Positions 32,945 to 43,176 of a DNA stretch of 64,000 nt are shown in pieces. Under the pieces are notes generated by a model. It did no database searches. It had not been told where the DNA came from and saw nothing but the letters and a program-made list of their open reading frames with translations. Origin of the DNA: CAZFMJ01 sp964520045 (lineage in GTDB: Bacteria; Elusimicrobiota; Elusimicrobia; Elusimicrobiales; CAZFMJ01). How positions within the stretch are numbered: position 1 is the stretch's first letter; each line of letters starts with the position of its first letter. The stretch covers positions 28,424 to 92,423 of the forward strand of contig CAZFMJ010000002.1 of NCBI GenBank assembly GCA_964520045.1, written 5' to 3'. Both the position numbers and the translations under genes were made by a program.

Positions 32945-33688
32945 TCATGTAATCCTATAATTATCTATCGCGGTTTTGGTTTCGCCGAAAAACCGGAGCC
33001 GGCCTTCGCATAATACGGCGCATAAGGACGATATTTCCAGAGCCTCGGTTGTGTCGTGGGTGGCTGCAACCATGGTGATGTTTGTCATTGAAGCAAGCAT
33101 TTTTCTTATCGCCCGCGCCGAATCCGCGTCCAGACTGCGGGTCGGTTCGTCTACAAGCAGAATTTCGGGGTCATGGATAAGGGCTCTGGCCAAGGACATG
33201 CGCCTTGCTATTCCTGCCGGCAGTTTTTGGTAATGGCAGTGCTGCCATTGCGCGATGCCGAGCTGTTCGATAAGCGAATTTATTTTGGCGGAAGATGAGG
33301 GTTCTGAAATCATTTGCACTGCCGCATAAAACTTAAGATTTTCCAGAAGGGTCAGCCTTCCATAGAAATTACCGTCCTTTCCCGGCATTCTTCCTATAAG
33401 CGGTTTTATCGCACCCCCTCCTCCATCCTCCCCCCTCGAGGGGGAGAGACGGGGTGGGGGGGTAATTGCAGGATGCGGGTTAGGATTATGGCCGGCTATT
33501 TTTACGGTTCCGCGGTCCGGAAGGATTATTGACGAGATTATTTCAAGAAGCGTTGTTTTTCCCGCGCCGTTGCGCCCTATAAGACAGCATTTCGCTCCCT
33601 TGGGAATATGCATCGATATATCTTTAAGCGCATAAACGTCGCTGTTCGCGGAACGGAATTTCTTGGTGATGCCGGTGAGTTCTATCAT
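32945..33688 (-). CDS. ABC transporter ATP-binding protein with in-frame palindromic insertion
   Basis: 247 residues. Walker A GRNGAGKTT (38-46), a degenerate signature LPAGIARRMSLARAL (156-170; LPAG instead of LSGG), Walker B ILLVDEP (176-182), D-loop SLD and the H-loop His in ATHD (211). Residues about 70-93 (PPPRLSPSRGEDGGGG) are an insertion encoded by a G-rich dispersed repeat. Without it the chain runs from the TVKIAGHN strand to IKPLIGRMPGKDGNFYGRLT, as in normal ATPases of this class. The insertion falls in a surface loop between Walker A and the Q-loop, so the protein may still work. It likely energises the ABC-2 permease at 31833-32633. It starts 12 bases after the receiver gene ends. 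Confidence 0.9.
   Translation of the reverse strand: MIELTGITKKFRSANSDVYALKDISMHIPKGAKCCLIGRNGAGKTTLLEIISSIILPDRGTVKIAGHNPNPHPAITPPPRLSPSRGEDGGGGAIKPLIGRMPGKDGNFYGRLTLLENLKFYAAVQMISEPSSSAKINSLIEQLGIAQWQHCHYQKLPAGIARRMSLARALIHDPEILLVDEPTRSLDADSARAIRKMLASMTNITMVAATHDTTEALEISSLCAVLCEGRLRFFGETKTAIDNYRIT
33412..33462. repeat. G-rich palindromic repeat inserted in frame in the ABC ATPase
   Basis: Contains CCTCCTCCATCCTCC then CCCCCCTCGAGGGGG. Its first 20 bases recur inverted at 28309-28328, and its core resembles 30197-30242. It adds about 20 codons without disrupting the frame. Confidence 0.85.
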
Positions 33689-33700
33689 TAGCAGGGAATT

Positions 33701-34108
33701 TTACGGAGAGCAGGGGTTGAGCATAAGCCAAAGTTCCACCATGTTTTGTATTTTATCAAGCTGGGCGGGCCTTATCACAAAATCCCATGCGCCTTCAGAC
33801 ACAGCCTGCCTGGCCAGTTTTTCATCCGATGCCGAGCAGATGACTATTACACAGACTTTGGGGTTTTTTTGCTTTGCGGTATGCAAAAGCTCCAGACCTG
33901 AAATCCCCGGCAGGTAAATGTCTTGTATGATAAGATCAGGTTTTTGTTCTTCAAGAAGTTTTTTCGCGGATTGAACATCTGAGGCGTGGAGCATTCCCAG
34001 CCGCGGAAAACGGGAAAGGGCGGAATATACGGCTTCTATCACATATCCCTGATCCTCCAGCACAAGAACCAGCTTTTTTTGAGACGGCTGTTCTACCATT
34101 CCACCCAC
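33701..34108 (-). CDS. Single-domain response-regulator receiver protein
   Basis: 135 residues forming only a REC domain. Acidic pocket E18-D19 (LVLEDQ), phosphoacceptor D63 in LIIQDIYLPGISG, Ser92 at the Thr/Ser switch position (VIVICSAS). The invariant Lys after beta-5 is replaced by Arg113 (DFVIRPAQL, normally KP), which may change phosphorylation. It overlaps the 3' end of the HD-GYP gene by 16 bases (a second ATG at 34099 overlaps its stop more closely), so the two are co-translated and probably form one signalling pair. No histidine kinase is in the window. Confidence 0.85.
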   Translation of the reverse strand: MGGMVEQPSQKKLVLVLEDQGYVIEAVYSALSRFPRLGMLHASDVQSAKKLLEEQKPDLIIQDIYLPGISGLELLHTAKQKNPKVCVIVICSASDEKLARQAVSEGAWDFVIRPAQLDKIQNMVELWLMLNPCSP

Positions 34109-35250
34109 CAGCGCGAAGCCTCAAGCTGAAGACGAAGTTTGGGGTCATGCAGGCCGAGAGATGTATCTTCCACTATCCCGGAAATGCTTGTTATAGGATA
34201 TTCGGAAAGATCTAGAATCTGGCTGTTTGGCGGCCGGCCTGACGCGTCGAATATTATTTCAACTATGGGCCGCATTATCGCCGAAGAATTTACGCTGATC
34301 ACTTTTGCGGTTTCTCCGGTCGAAAGCAGGACATATGAGCCTGGCGGATACATTGAAAGACAGGCTATAAGCGAACGCGACAAAGCGGGGTTGAAAAGAA
34401 TATCTTTTTGGCCGATTATATATTTCATCGCATTGTGCGGATGCATGGCTTCTCTCCAGCTTCTCGGGTGCGTAAGAGCTTCGTAAACATCCGCGATGCC
34501 GATGATCTGCGCAAAGACGTTTATCCGGCTGTCTTTTAATCCGTCAGGGTAGCCGTTGCCGTCAATGCGCTCGTGCACCTGCGAAATAACTGTCTTTATC
34601 TTTCCGGCTGTGTCAGGGCTTATGCCGGTTATATTGTTTACAAGAGCGCCGCCCAGCCGGCTGTGAGTTTGGATCTCTATGAATTCTTCAGCAGAAAGTT
34701 TTTTTTCCCGTTTTGCAATATGCATTACGGCGGGCATTCCTATATCGTGCAGTAAACCGCAGTACCCGGCGAAAATCTGCGAATTATCATCCATTTCCAT
34801 GTGATTTGCCATACACATCGCGATTATAGCCGTATTTGCGCTGTGCGCATATAAGTAATTGCCGGCTGTAGACATGGCTGCGCAGGTCAGGATCTGTTTG
34901 TTTAAATCTTTATGCAGTTTAAGAATATCCCTGCAGCATTCCATGTCCGCCCTGATCGGCGGGGTCCCCTCGTTTATATTTGAGATAAGATTTTTCACAA
35001 AACTTATTGTTTTGCCGTATATTTTTTGGGCTTCAACAAATTGGCCGGATATGCCGGATTGGGTTTTTCCCTGTCTTGGATCAGAGTTTTGAAGCGGTTT
35101 AGCCGGCTCTTTTGTTTCGGGGGGGATAGTTTTTCGGCTTTCCACCGCTGGTTGCTCAGCGGTTTTTTCCTCATTTTCAGGCAGAATAACACCATTCCGC
35201 TGTTTCTTTTGAGTTTTTGGCGTATTTTTATCCAATTCCGAAAATTTCAT
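34093..35250 (-). CDS. HD-GYP domain protein (probable cyclic-di-GMP phosphodiesterase)
   Basis: 385 residues. A charged, low-complexity N-terminus (1-75) is followed by a helical linker and an HD-GYP domain. The domain shows H136 (AHSANTA), HD at 168-169 in LLHDIGM, H196 (THSRLGG), and HERIDGNGYPDGL at 226-238, which holds the GYP motif. HD-GYP proteins hydrolyse cyclic-di-GMP using a bound metal centre. The usual Lys of HDIGK is Met171. A C-terminal segment of about 100 residues (PPGSYVLLSTGETAKVI) is a common extension in these proteins. It is the first gene of a minus-strand operon with the receiver and possibly the ABC genes. Nearness to the polysaccharide locus would fit control of surface lifestyle, an inference. 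Confidence 0.9.
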   Translation of the reverse strand: MKFSELDKNTPKTQKKQRNGVILPENEEKTAEQPAVESRKTIPPETKEPAKPLQNSDPRQGKTQSGISGQFVEAQKIYGKTISFVKNLISNINEGTPPIRADMECCRDILKLHKDLNKQILTCAAMSTAGNYLYAHSANTAIIAMCMANHMEMDDNSQIFAGYCGLLHDIGMPAVMHIAKREKKLSAEEFIEIQTHSRLGGALVNNITGISPDTAGKIKTVISQVHERIDGNGYPDGLKDSRINVFAQIIGIADVYEALTHPRSWREAMHPHNAMKYIIGQKDILFNPALSRSLIACLSMYPPGSYVLLSTGETAKVISVNSSAIMRPIVEIIFDASGRPPNSQILDLSEYPITSISGIVEDTSLGLHDPKLRLQLEASRWWVEW

Positions 35251-35356
35251 ATATAGTTTCTAAATCTTATCATATGAAAACCCTGTTTTCCACTTTATTT
35301 TCATGGGGCGGATTCCTCTGTAATATTTTGTTCATACGCATTTAACACTCCTTTTA

Positions 35357-35385
35357 TTGACAAAAAAGGGTTTGTCCGTTACACT
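35357..35385 (+). promoter_or_regulatory. Sigma70-type promoter of the coiled-coil / polysaccharide genes
   Basis: TTGACA (35357-35362), 17-base spacer, TACACT (35380-35385), about 75 nt before the ATG at 35469. AAAGGA (35455-35460) is the ribosome binding site. This is the only clear promoter facing right in the divergent gap 35251-35468. Confidence 0.65.
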
Positions 35386-35468
35386 TGGGGTGCGATCATG
35401 ATGTTTCCTTAATAGAAAAGGTTTTGGGTAACGAACTTTATTTCTCGTAATTTTAAAGGATTAACGCT

Positions 35469-38400
35469 ATGGATAACGAATACAGCCATCTCGAACATCT
35501 TGTAAGCGACGTGACCAATATAGATACCGCCCGTATGACGCTCAGATGGGCGCTCGAACGTCTGCACGGCCTTGAAAAGAATAATTCCGAATTAAAAAGG
35601 GATTTGACTTCCACATCAGATGCGAAGACCCAGATTGAGCAGAAAATGCAGGAACTCGCGCAATCGGTTGAGAGCCGCTCAAAAATACTCGAGGAGCAGG
35701 AAGGTTTTTACAGGAGGATGGAGGCGACCTTAAATCTGCTTTCCGAGGGTAAAATAGACGTGGCTCAGCTTATGCGCAAGGAAGCGAAGATTGAGCATAT
35801 GCGCAGGGAGATTTCCGAGGAGTATCAGCAGAGATTTGAGGAAGTAGACCGGACGCAGAGGGATACGGTGCAGAGATGGAATCAGAGGCTTTTGGAAGTT
35901 GAAAAACAGTATTCGGACAGGCTTGCGGAGGCGCAGAAACGCTATGATTCGCTGCGCCAAACGCTGGAGCGGGAGCATCAGGAGAGGCTTTCCGGCCTTG
36001 AAGAAACTTTTGCGGACAAAGAGAAAGCTTTGCTGGACAGAGTGAAAGGTCTTGAGCAGGAAGTTCAATGCCGCGACAGGGCTTTAGAAGAAAAACGCGC
36101 CGTTCTTGAAAACGAGTTTGCCGCAAAACTGGCGGAAGTTGAACAGAATCACCAGAAATATAAAACTCTTCTTGGCGCCGGAGCCGAGACCAGGCTTAAA
36201 GGCGCTGAGGAAGAATATGCCAAGAGGCTTTCGGCGATGGAAGGCACATGGCAGGCGGAGCGGGCAAGAATACTTGGGGAGCAGGAGCTGCGCGAGAGAC
36301 AGTTTAATTCGGCGCAGGAAAGAATAAAAGAGCTTGAAAATTCGCTTGCGCAGCAGCAGGAAAAACATCATGGGGAGCTTCTTTCCAGAATAAACGAAAA
36401 CGAAACCACTTTTCATAACAGGGCTTTGCAGATTGAAAATGAGCGTGCGATTCAGGAGTCGTCAATAAAAAAACTTTATGAGCAGATTTCTGCCAGAGAA
36501 AAGGAGCTTGCGGACGCAAAAGAAAGCCTGGGCAAAGAATTCCTGGACCGCAGGCTTGCGCTTGAAGGGGCGTTTAACGAAAAAGTTAATCGGCTGGAGA
36601 ATGAATTAAGCGCCAGAAAACAGGAGCTTGAAACGGAGACTCTGAATTTTCGCGAAAAGCTATCCTCCGATTTTGATAAAAATGCCGAACTTTTCAAGCA
36701 GAATGCGGCGCAGCAGCAGGAAATGCACAGAAAAGCGTGGGAAGCGGAGAAGACAAGGATTAAAACCGCTTTTGAACAGGCCAGAAATGATTTTCAATCG
36801 GCGCAGGAACAGCTTGCAAATGCCGCAAACAGGATAAAGGAAGTCGAGGGCGAGCTTGTGAAGAAAGAATTCAGCCATAATGAGCAAATAACGGAACTTA
36901 ACAGGGCGCACACGCAGATTATACAAGAAAAAATAGAGAACGAACTGCAAAAGCATGAGATTATAACCGCGCGCGAAATTTCCGATGCTAAAAACCGGAT
37001 AGAAGAATTGGGAATTCAGCTTAAAGAGCGCGAGAAGATAATCAATTATCTAAAAGACAAGGCGCAGAATCAGGAAAATGAATGGGCTCAGAAGCTGAGA
37101 ACTGCGGAGTATGAAATATTGTCAAAGCGGATTCCGGAAGTAGAAACTGAATATAGAGCGCGGCTTGCGGAAACAGAGGCTGATTTTCTGAAAGCAAAAA
37201 ACAGTTTTTTTGAACAGTATAATGATCAGAAAAAGACGCTGGAAATCCAAAAACAGCAACTGGATGAACGCGAGCGCGGGCTCGTCAAGACAGAAGAAGC
37301 TCTGCGCGGTAAATATGAGGCGATGTTCCATGAGCGCGTGGTTGAGCATGAAGCTGACTTAAAAGTATTGCGTGAGGGATTTGAAGGGGAACGCGGGCAG
37401 TTTAAACAGGAAATTTCAGCGCGCGACGAATATGTGAGGAAAATGGGGCTTGAGCTGGATTCCTTAAAGAAGGAGCTTAGCGGCGAGCGGTCTGCCCATG
37501 CTAATGAATTCGTGGAGCATTCGGCCAAAATGGACGCGCAGAAACGCGAAATGGCCGATGCAATGAAAAAGGAACTTAACGATGAACGTTTACGTCTGGA
37601 GCAGAAACTGCAGGTTGAAACGGAAAGCCGCGAAACGGAAATAAGCGGGCTTAAGGACGAGGTTTTGCGCAGGGATAATGAATGGGCGGAGAAATTTCGT
37701 ATTTTTGAACGGGATACGATCAGAGGGAAAATAGCGGAATTGGAGTCGGAATGGAAGAGCCGCACGGCGAAGGCTGAAAATGAATATGAAATCCGCGCGA
37801 AAAACGTAAAGCTTCAATATGAAGAGCGTCTTAAACAGCTTGAGTCTCTGGAGCGGGAGCTTACGGTTAAGGAAGAAGCGCTTCGTGTTAAATATGAGGC
37901 TATGTTCCACGATAGGGTGGTTGAGCATGAAGCGGACTTAAAAGTGCTGCGGGAGGGATTTGAAAAAGAGCGGAGCCAGTTCCGGTCGGAGGTTAACGCG
38001 CGTGAAGTTTCAGTGCGGGAGCTTGGCGTTGAGATAGACGCGCTCAAACAGGAGCTTACAAAAGAGCGGAATGAACATGGCGTTAAGCTTGAGAATCTTA
38101 TCCGCGCGGCTGAAGACAGGCGTATTGACGGCGAAAACAGGCTTAAAGCCGAATTAAGCGAGCGTGAAACCGCAATAAATAATTTAAAGGACGAGATATC
38201 GCATCTAAACGCGGAGTGGTCGGACAAACTGCGCGTAATGGAGCGCGATGTGATAGCCAAAAAGACGGCTGAACTTAACGGGGAATACCGCGTTCGCTTG
38301 TCCGAGCTTGAAAATGAATACCGCGGAAAGAGCGAAGTAATGGACAAAGAGTATAAGGAGCGTTTTGACCGCCTTGAGGCCGAGAACAAACAGCGGACTG

Positions 38401-41400
38401 AGCGGATAGAAGCCGAGCATGAAAGCCGTACTGCGGAATCAAGCCGGGAGCTGGAGCGGATAAAGCAGGATTTGTATGAGAATCACCGCGCCCAGCAGTT
38501 AGCGCTTATAAATGAAAAGAGCCAGCATGAAGAGGCGTTAAAGAGGCGTGAGGCCGAATGCGAGCGGCGTTTGGCGCAGGCAAACGGCATGGAGCGGGAG
38601 CTTGGGGTAAAGGAAGAAGGACTTCGCGTTAAATATGAGGCGATGTTCCATGACCGGGTGGTTGAGCATGAAGCGGACTTAAAAGTGCTGCGGGAGGGAT
38701 TTGAAAAAGAGCGGAGCCAGTTCCGGTCGGAGGTTAACGCGCGTGAAGTTTCAGTGCGGGAGCTTGGCGTTGAGATAGACGCGCTCAAACAGGAGCTTAC
38801 AAAAGAGCGGAATGAACATGGCGTTAAGCTTGAGAATCTTATCCGCGCGGCTGAAGACAGGCGTATTGACGGCGAAAACAGGCTTAAAGCCGAATTAAGC
38901 GAGCGTGAAACCGCAATAAATAATTTAAAGGACGAGATATCGCATCAAAATGCGGAGTGGTCGGATAAATTGCGCGTAATGGAGCGCGATGTGATAGCTA
39001 AAAAGACGGCTGAACTTAACGGGGAATACCGCGTCCGCTTGTCCGAGCTTGAAAATGAATACCGCGGAAAGAGCGAAGTGCTGGACAAAGAGTATAAGGA
39101 GCGTTTTGACCGGCTTGAGGCCGAGAACAAACAGCGTACCGAGCGGATAGAAGCGGAGCATGAAAGCCGTACTGCGGAATCAAGCCGGGAGCTGGNNNNN
39201 NNNNNNNNNNNNNNNNNNNNNNNNNNNNNNNNNNNNNNNNNNNNNNNNNNNNNNNNNNNNNNNNNNNNNNNNNNNNNNNNNNNNNNNNNNNNNNNGTGAA
39301 ACTTCTGTTCGGGAGCTTGGTGTTGAGATAGACGCGCTGAAGCAGGAGCTCATAAAGGAGCGCGGGGAGCACAGCGCAAAAGCAGAGACCATAAAACATG
39401 AGCTTGCGGAGCAAAGCGCGGAAATACAGATTCGGATGGAGGCGGCGCTAAATGAGCGTGAAACCGAGATAGGCCGGTTAAAGAATGATATAGCTCAGAT
39501 AAATGCCGAGTGGTCTAACAGATTGCGAATATCGGAGCATGAGACAATAGCCAAAAAGACAGCCGAATTGGAAGAAAAATATAATGAGAAAAAACAGAAT
39601 CTTGAGAATGACTATAAAGCCCGCCTCGGCGACCTTGAAGCCGGCATAGAGCGCATGCGTCAAGATTTGTGCGGCAGCTATAAGGCTCAGCAGGACGCTC
39701 TTTTATTTGAAAAACAGCAGGGAGAAGAAATTGTCAAACGGAGAGAAGCCGAATGCCGGAGCCGGATGACCCATCTTGATGAGCGCGAGGCCGCTCTTTC
39801 CGGCCATGAAGAAATAATAAAGGCCAAATACGAGCAAATGCTCCATGACCGCCTTGTAGAGCATGAAAACAATTTGCAGAATATAAGGGAAAGATTTGAA
39901 AAAGAAATTTCCCAGCGCAGAATGGCTCTTGATGCGGAATACAGCCTTATGGAACAGCAGATTAAGACTGAATATAACGAAAAACTGGAAAGTGAAAAGC
40001 GGGATATGCTGAATATGAAAGAAATGCTTGAAAAGACTTGGAATTGCGAAAAAGCCAGGCTGGAGGAAGAGCTTGCCGGACGCGTTAATGAAGCAGAATC
40101 CGCAAGGACGAAAGTTTATGCTTTTAAAGCCATGGCGGACGAACTTGAGCAGAAGCTTGCCAATGAGGAGTCGGCGCACAGGCAGGGGATTATCAGCGCG
40201 CGCAGAGAAATAGAAGAAAACTACAGCAGGAAATTTGCCGAAGAATTTGCGCAGGAAAAACAGCGCATGAAGGAGGAGGCGGAGTTCTCCAAGACGCGCG
40301 CCAAAGAACTTGAATCCCAAATCAAGGAATTAAGCCATAATTATCACAAACTGCATAATGAGCGGGAGTCCAAAAGGCTTGAAATGGAGGTTCAGCACAC
40401 CGAAAGAATAAATAAACTCTTGGACGAGATGAGATCTAAGGACGAGAAAATAAGCAAACTGCATGAAGAGATAATAATGCAGGATAATATTCTTGCGGAC
40501 AAACTTCAGGCGTATGAACACGATGTTATAAGCAAAAAAATAGCGCAGTTGGAGGAAGAATATGCCGGCAGGCGCGCCGACCTTGAGGCGGGAATCAGAA
40601 ATAAACAGGATGAATTTGCGAAAGAGCAGGCAAACAGCAAGGAGCAGTTTTATGAAACGCTGAAAAAGGAATTGCATGATTTCGAGGAAGATGCCGCCGC
40701 TCGGCAGAAAATCAGCGAGGGGAACTGGGGTGTTCAAAAGAAGCGGTTTGAGAGCGAGCTGAATTACAGGGAACAGGAGATATGCCGGCTTCATGAAAAA
40801 GTGCGCGGATTGGAAGAATCTTTCTTCGGCAAGACTCAGGAAGGCACAAAAGCGCTTTTAGAAAAATTTCAGACATGGGAATCCAGCTATGCAGAGGGAG
40901 TAAAAGCCATTGAACAGCACCAGCGCAGGCTTGAAGAAGAGTGGCTTGAAAGGAGAGAGCGTCTTGAAGGTGATTATCAGAAATTAAAAACCGAACTTTA
41001 TGTAAGGGCGGAGGCGCAAATTCAGGCGGCGGAAAAAGACAGGCTTCAGCATGAAAAGGCTATGGAAAATGCCGGCGAAACTGAAATTTCGAGGCTTAAA
41101 GAAGAACTTTTAAGGCGTGAAGAGCAAATGAAAATTACCCATAAAACAATTGCCGGACTCGAGGACAGTCTTGTAAAACAGAAGCAGGAATCTTCCCGGG
41201 CATTGGCGGAAAGAATGGCCGAACAGGAAAATGCTTACCGCAAAGCGATAGAAGATTTTCAGCATCAGCAGCGTCAAATCGACGATTCCGCGGTGAAAAG
41301 AATGGCCGAGCTTGAAGGCGAATACGCGGCCAGATTTAAGCAATTGGAGGAGATAATGGACGGCAGAAAGCGCGTTTTTGAGGGGAAAGAAAAGGTTTTG

Positions 41401-41691
41401 GAAAAGGAAAAGGACGGGCTTCTTTCCGCCATGGAAAGGCGGCGCGTGGAGCTTGATAATATGGATGCGGCCTTAAATGCCAGAGCCGGGGCTTTTGAGG
41501 ATTCCATACGCGCCCGCGAAGAGGAATGGGAGAAAAAAGAGGAAGAAATGCGCCTGCGGGAACAGGAGTGGAACGAGCATAAACGCGTTCTGCAGACTTC
41601 CTATGAGGCGAAACTGACCGAAATTGAAAAACTTAAGGATGAGCTCAATAAAACCATACTTGAATATAAAAAGCGGAAAACGGCCGGTTGA
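35469..41691 (+). CDS. Giant cytoplasmic coiled-coil protein with tandem internal repeats
   Basis: One gene interrupted by a 100-N gap; upstream and downstream frames belong together when the gap is a multiple of three. No signal peptide or membrane segment. A short N-terminal region (1-50, SHLEHLVSDVTNIDTARMTL) precedes more than 2000 residues of Glu/Lys/Arg/Gln-rich heptad sequence, a continuous coiled coil. Internal repeats carry KYEAMFHDRVVEHEADLKVL (starting near 37300, 37890, 38630, with a diverged copy near 39830) and VRELGVEIDALKQEL. Two copies are offset by 741 nt and identical over 291 nt. If the missing piece follows the repeat, 288 nt are absent and the protein is 2136 residues. 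It could be a cytoskeletal or scaffold filament; function unknown. Genes for two further coiled-coil proteins and polysaccharide export follow. Confidence 0.9.
37891..39195 (+). repeat. 741-nt tandem repeat within the giant coiled-coil gene
   Basis: Copy at 37891-38631 and second copy from 38632 into the N gap. Bases 37915-38205 and 38656-38946 are identical by eye; scattered substitutions follow. The protein unit is 247 residues. Confidence 0.9.
39196..39295. other. Assembly gap (100 N) in the tandem repeat
   Basis: The gap opens inside a repeat copy, at the codon after SSREL, and closes at RETSVRELG of a later copy. Frame requires a multiple of three missing; the repeat model predicts 288 nt, or 288 plus multiples of 741. 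Confidence 0.8.
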
Positions 41692-41762
41692 CCCGAAATA
41701 AGAATATTGCCGTGTAAAAAAAGCTAGAATTACCGGTTGCGGGACAGGAGGGTAAATATATT

Positions 41763-42524
41763 ATGAAGGAAAAAATACCGCATACTGCGCATATAGGCGA
41801 GATGCTCAAAGGGCTTTCCTGTATTTGCAAAAAACTTTGGGCTGAAAATCACCCCGCTGCCGTTAATATCCAGGCCGTCATAGAGGAATTCCGGGAGGAA
41901 GTCGAAGCCGTGGAGCGGATGGTGCCTGAATATGAAAAATATTCCGAAATGAAATTGGCGTCGATTGAACAAAAAATCAAGGAAGAATATCTTGAAAAGT
42001 TTTCGCAGGCCGAGACCAAGCTGGCCGAAAACACGGGCCGTATTCATGAACTCGAAAGCAGTCTTAAGAGCGAAAAAGAAAATTCGGCCGGCCTTAACGG
42101 CGTCATTGAAGCTAAAACTTTTGAAATTAAAGATTTGAAAGCCAGAATTTCAGTCGCCGAGTCCGAATTGCGGGCAAAATATGTGGAAAAAATGCATGAA
42201 TTATACGATCAGGTAAGCCAAAAGGAATCCGAGATGGCTGTGTATTGGGAAAACAAATATAAGCTGCTTGAAGAAAAAAAACGCAGTCTTGAAAACGATT
42301 ACGTTGATAAAATAAGGCAGATTGAGGAACAGTCGCGTTCCATGGAAAAAGAAATAGCTTCAAAAAAGGATGAGCTTTTCCGGGTGTTTGACAAAGCAGG
42401 GCGCGAATTGGAGGAAAAGGAAAGCGATATTACTGACAGGGAGCAGGAACTTAAGTTGAAAGAAGAAGAATTATTGCAGGCTGAAGAAAGACTTAAGAAA
42501 GGCATAAAAGTAACAAATGAATAA
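41763..42524 (+). CDS. Coiled-coil protein
   Basis: 253 residues, soluble, with no signal peptide. Residues 1-60 (HIGEMLKGLSCICKKLW, VIEEFREEVEAVERMVPEYEKY) appear globular-helical; the rest is coiled coil with long Glu/Lys-rich stretches similar in style to the preceding giant protein, which suggests they interact. AGGAGG (41746-41751) lies 11 bases before the ATG. The gap from the preceding stop is 71 bases, and the gene overlaps the next one by eight bases, so it is probably part of one operon. I do not recognise a named family; function unknown. Confidence 0.8.
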   Translation: MKEKIPHTAHIGEMLKGLSCICKKLWAENHPAAVNIQAVIEEFREEVEAVERMVPEYEKYSEMKLASIEQKIKEEYLEKFSQAETKLAENTGRIHELESSLKSEKENSAGLNGVIEAKTFEIKDLKARISVAESELRAKYVEKMHELYDQVSQKESEMAVYWENKYKLLEEKKRSLENDYVDKIRQIEEQSRSMEKEIASKKDELFRVFDKAGRELEEKESDITDREQELKLKEEELLQAEERLKKGIKVTNE

Positions 42525-43104
42525 TATGAATACAGCAAATGAATTTAGGGATTTATTGAAAAAGCTTAAAACCGAAACAGCTTCGCTTAAAGATGCGGAG
42601 CAGACCGGCAAGGACGGCGTCAATGGGCCGCTTTACTGTGAAGATGTAGACATTAAAATGGAAAACTCGCCTCTTTTTTTAAAAAGCTATACGGCCGAGC
42701 CGATTGCGGAGCAGGAAAAGTATTCGGTTAATGTATGGGACGCGCATAAAGAAGTAATCCTTTTCGGCATGCTTTGTTCTATCGTCGCCGTTATAATAGG
42801 CATACTTGTCGCCGCAAAATATATAACATTCGCGGGCACGGCGGGATTCGGAATATCTTTCATCATAATGATTTGGTCGGTTTTTTCGCGGACGGGCGTT
42901 AAACGGAAAAATGAAAATTTTTCCGAGGATAAAATGAAATTTTTAGCCGAGCGGGTAAGCTTGCTTGAGCAGAAAATATCCGCGGTTAAAACCGGCGGCA
43001 GCGGCTTTGATGTTTCCAGAAAAAGAGCGCAGATTCTGGAGGAAAAGATAGAGGAATTGCGGGTGCTTGTAAAAGCGCTGATTAAATCGGTGGAAAGTAA
43101 GTAA
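42517..43104 (+). CDS. Membrane-anchored coiled-coil protein
   Basis: 195 residues. A hydrophilic N-terminal part (1-80) is followed by two adjacent transmembrane segments (about 88-107, FGMLCSIVAVIIGILVAAKY, and 110-128, AGTAGFGISFIIMIWSVF). A C-terminal coiled coil (about 142-195, MKFLAERVSLLEQKISAV and RKRAQILEEKIEELRVLVKAL) follows. With a two-segment hairpin both ends would face the cytoplasm, where the coil could bind the two preceding coiled-coil proteins. Start overlaps the previous gene (ATGAATAATATG), indicating translational coupling. No family recognised. It may anchor a coiled-coil structure to the inner membrane near the polysaccharide exporter; this is inference. Confidence 0.78.
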   Translation: MNNMNTANEFRDLLKKLKTETASLKDAEQTGKDGVNGPLYCEDVDIKMENSPLFLKSYTAEPIAEQEKYSVNVWDAHKEVILFGMLCSIVAVIIGILVAAKYITFAGTAGFGISFIIMIWSVFSRTGVKRKNENFSEDKMKFLAERVSLLEQKISAVKTGGSGFDVSRKRAQILEEKIEELRVLVKALIKSVESK

Positions 43105-43111
43105 TAAGGCA

Positions 43112-43150
43112 GGTAGATAGGCTGAAGGCTGTTAGTCTGAAGGCATAGAT
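43112..43150 (+). repeat. Degenerate heptanucleotide repeat after the coiled-coil genes
   Basis: Units GGCTGAA, GGCTGTT, AGTCTGA, AGGCATA from 43120, preceded by GGTAGAT. Same seven-base period as the other loci. Confidence 0.6.
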
Positions 43151-43176
43151 AGGAACCTGTGTAGTCGTCGGCCTTT

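Noticed and set aside
37303..39900. CRISPR array or other short direct-repeat locus
   Set aside because: The repeats are long, in frame and coding for coiled coil; no short repeat-spacer pattern exists in the window.
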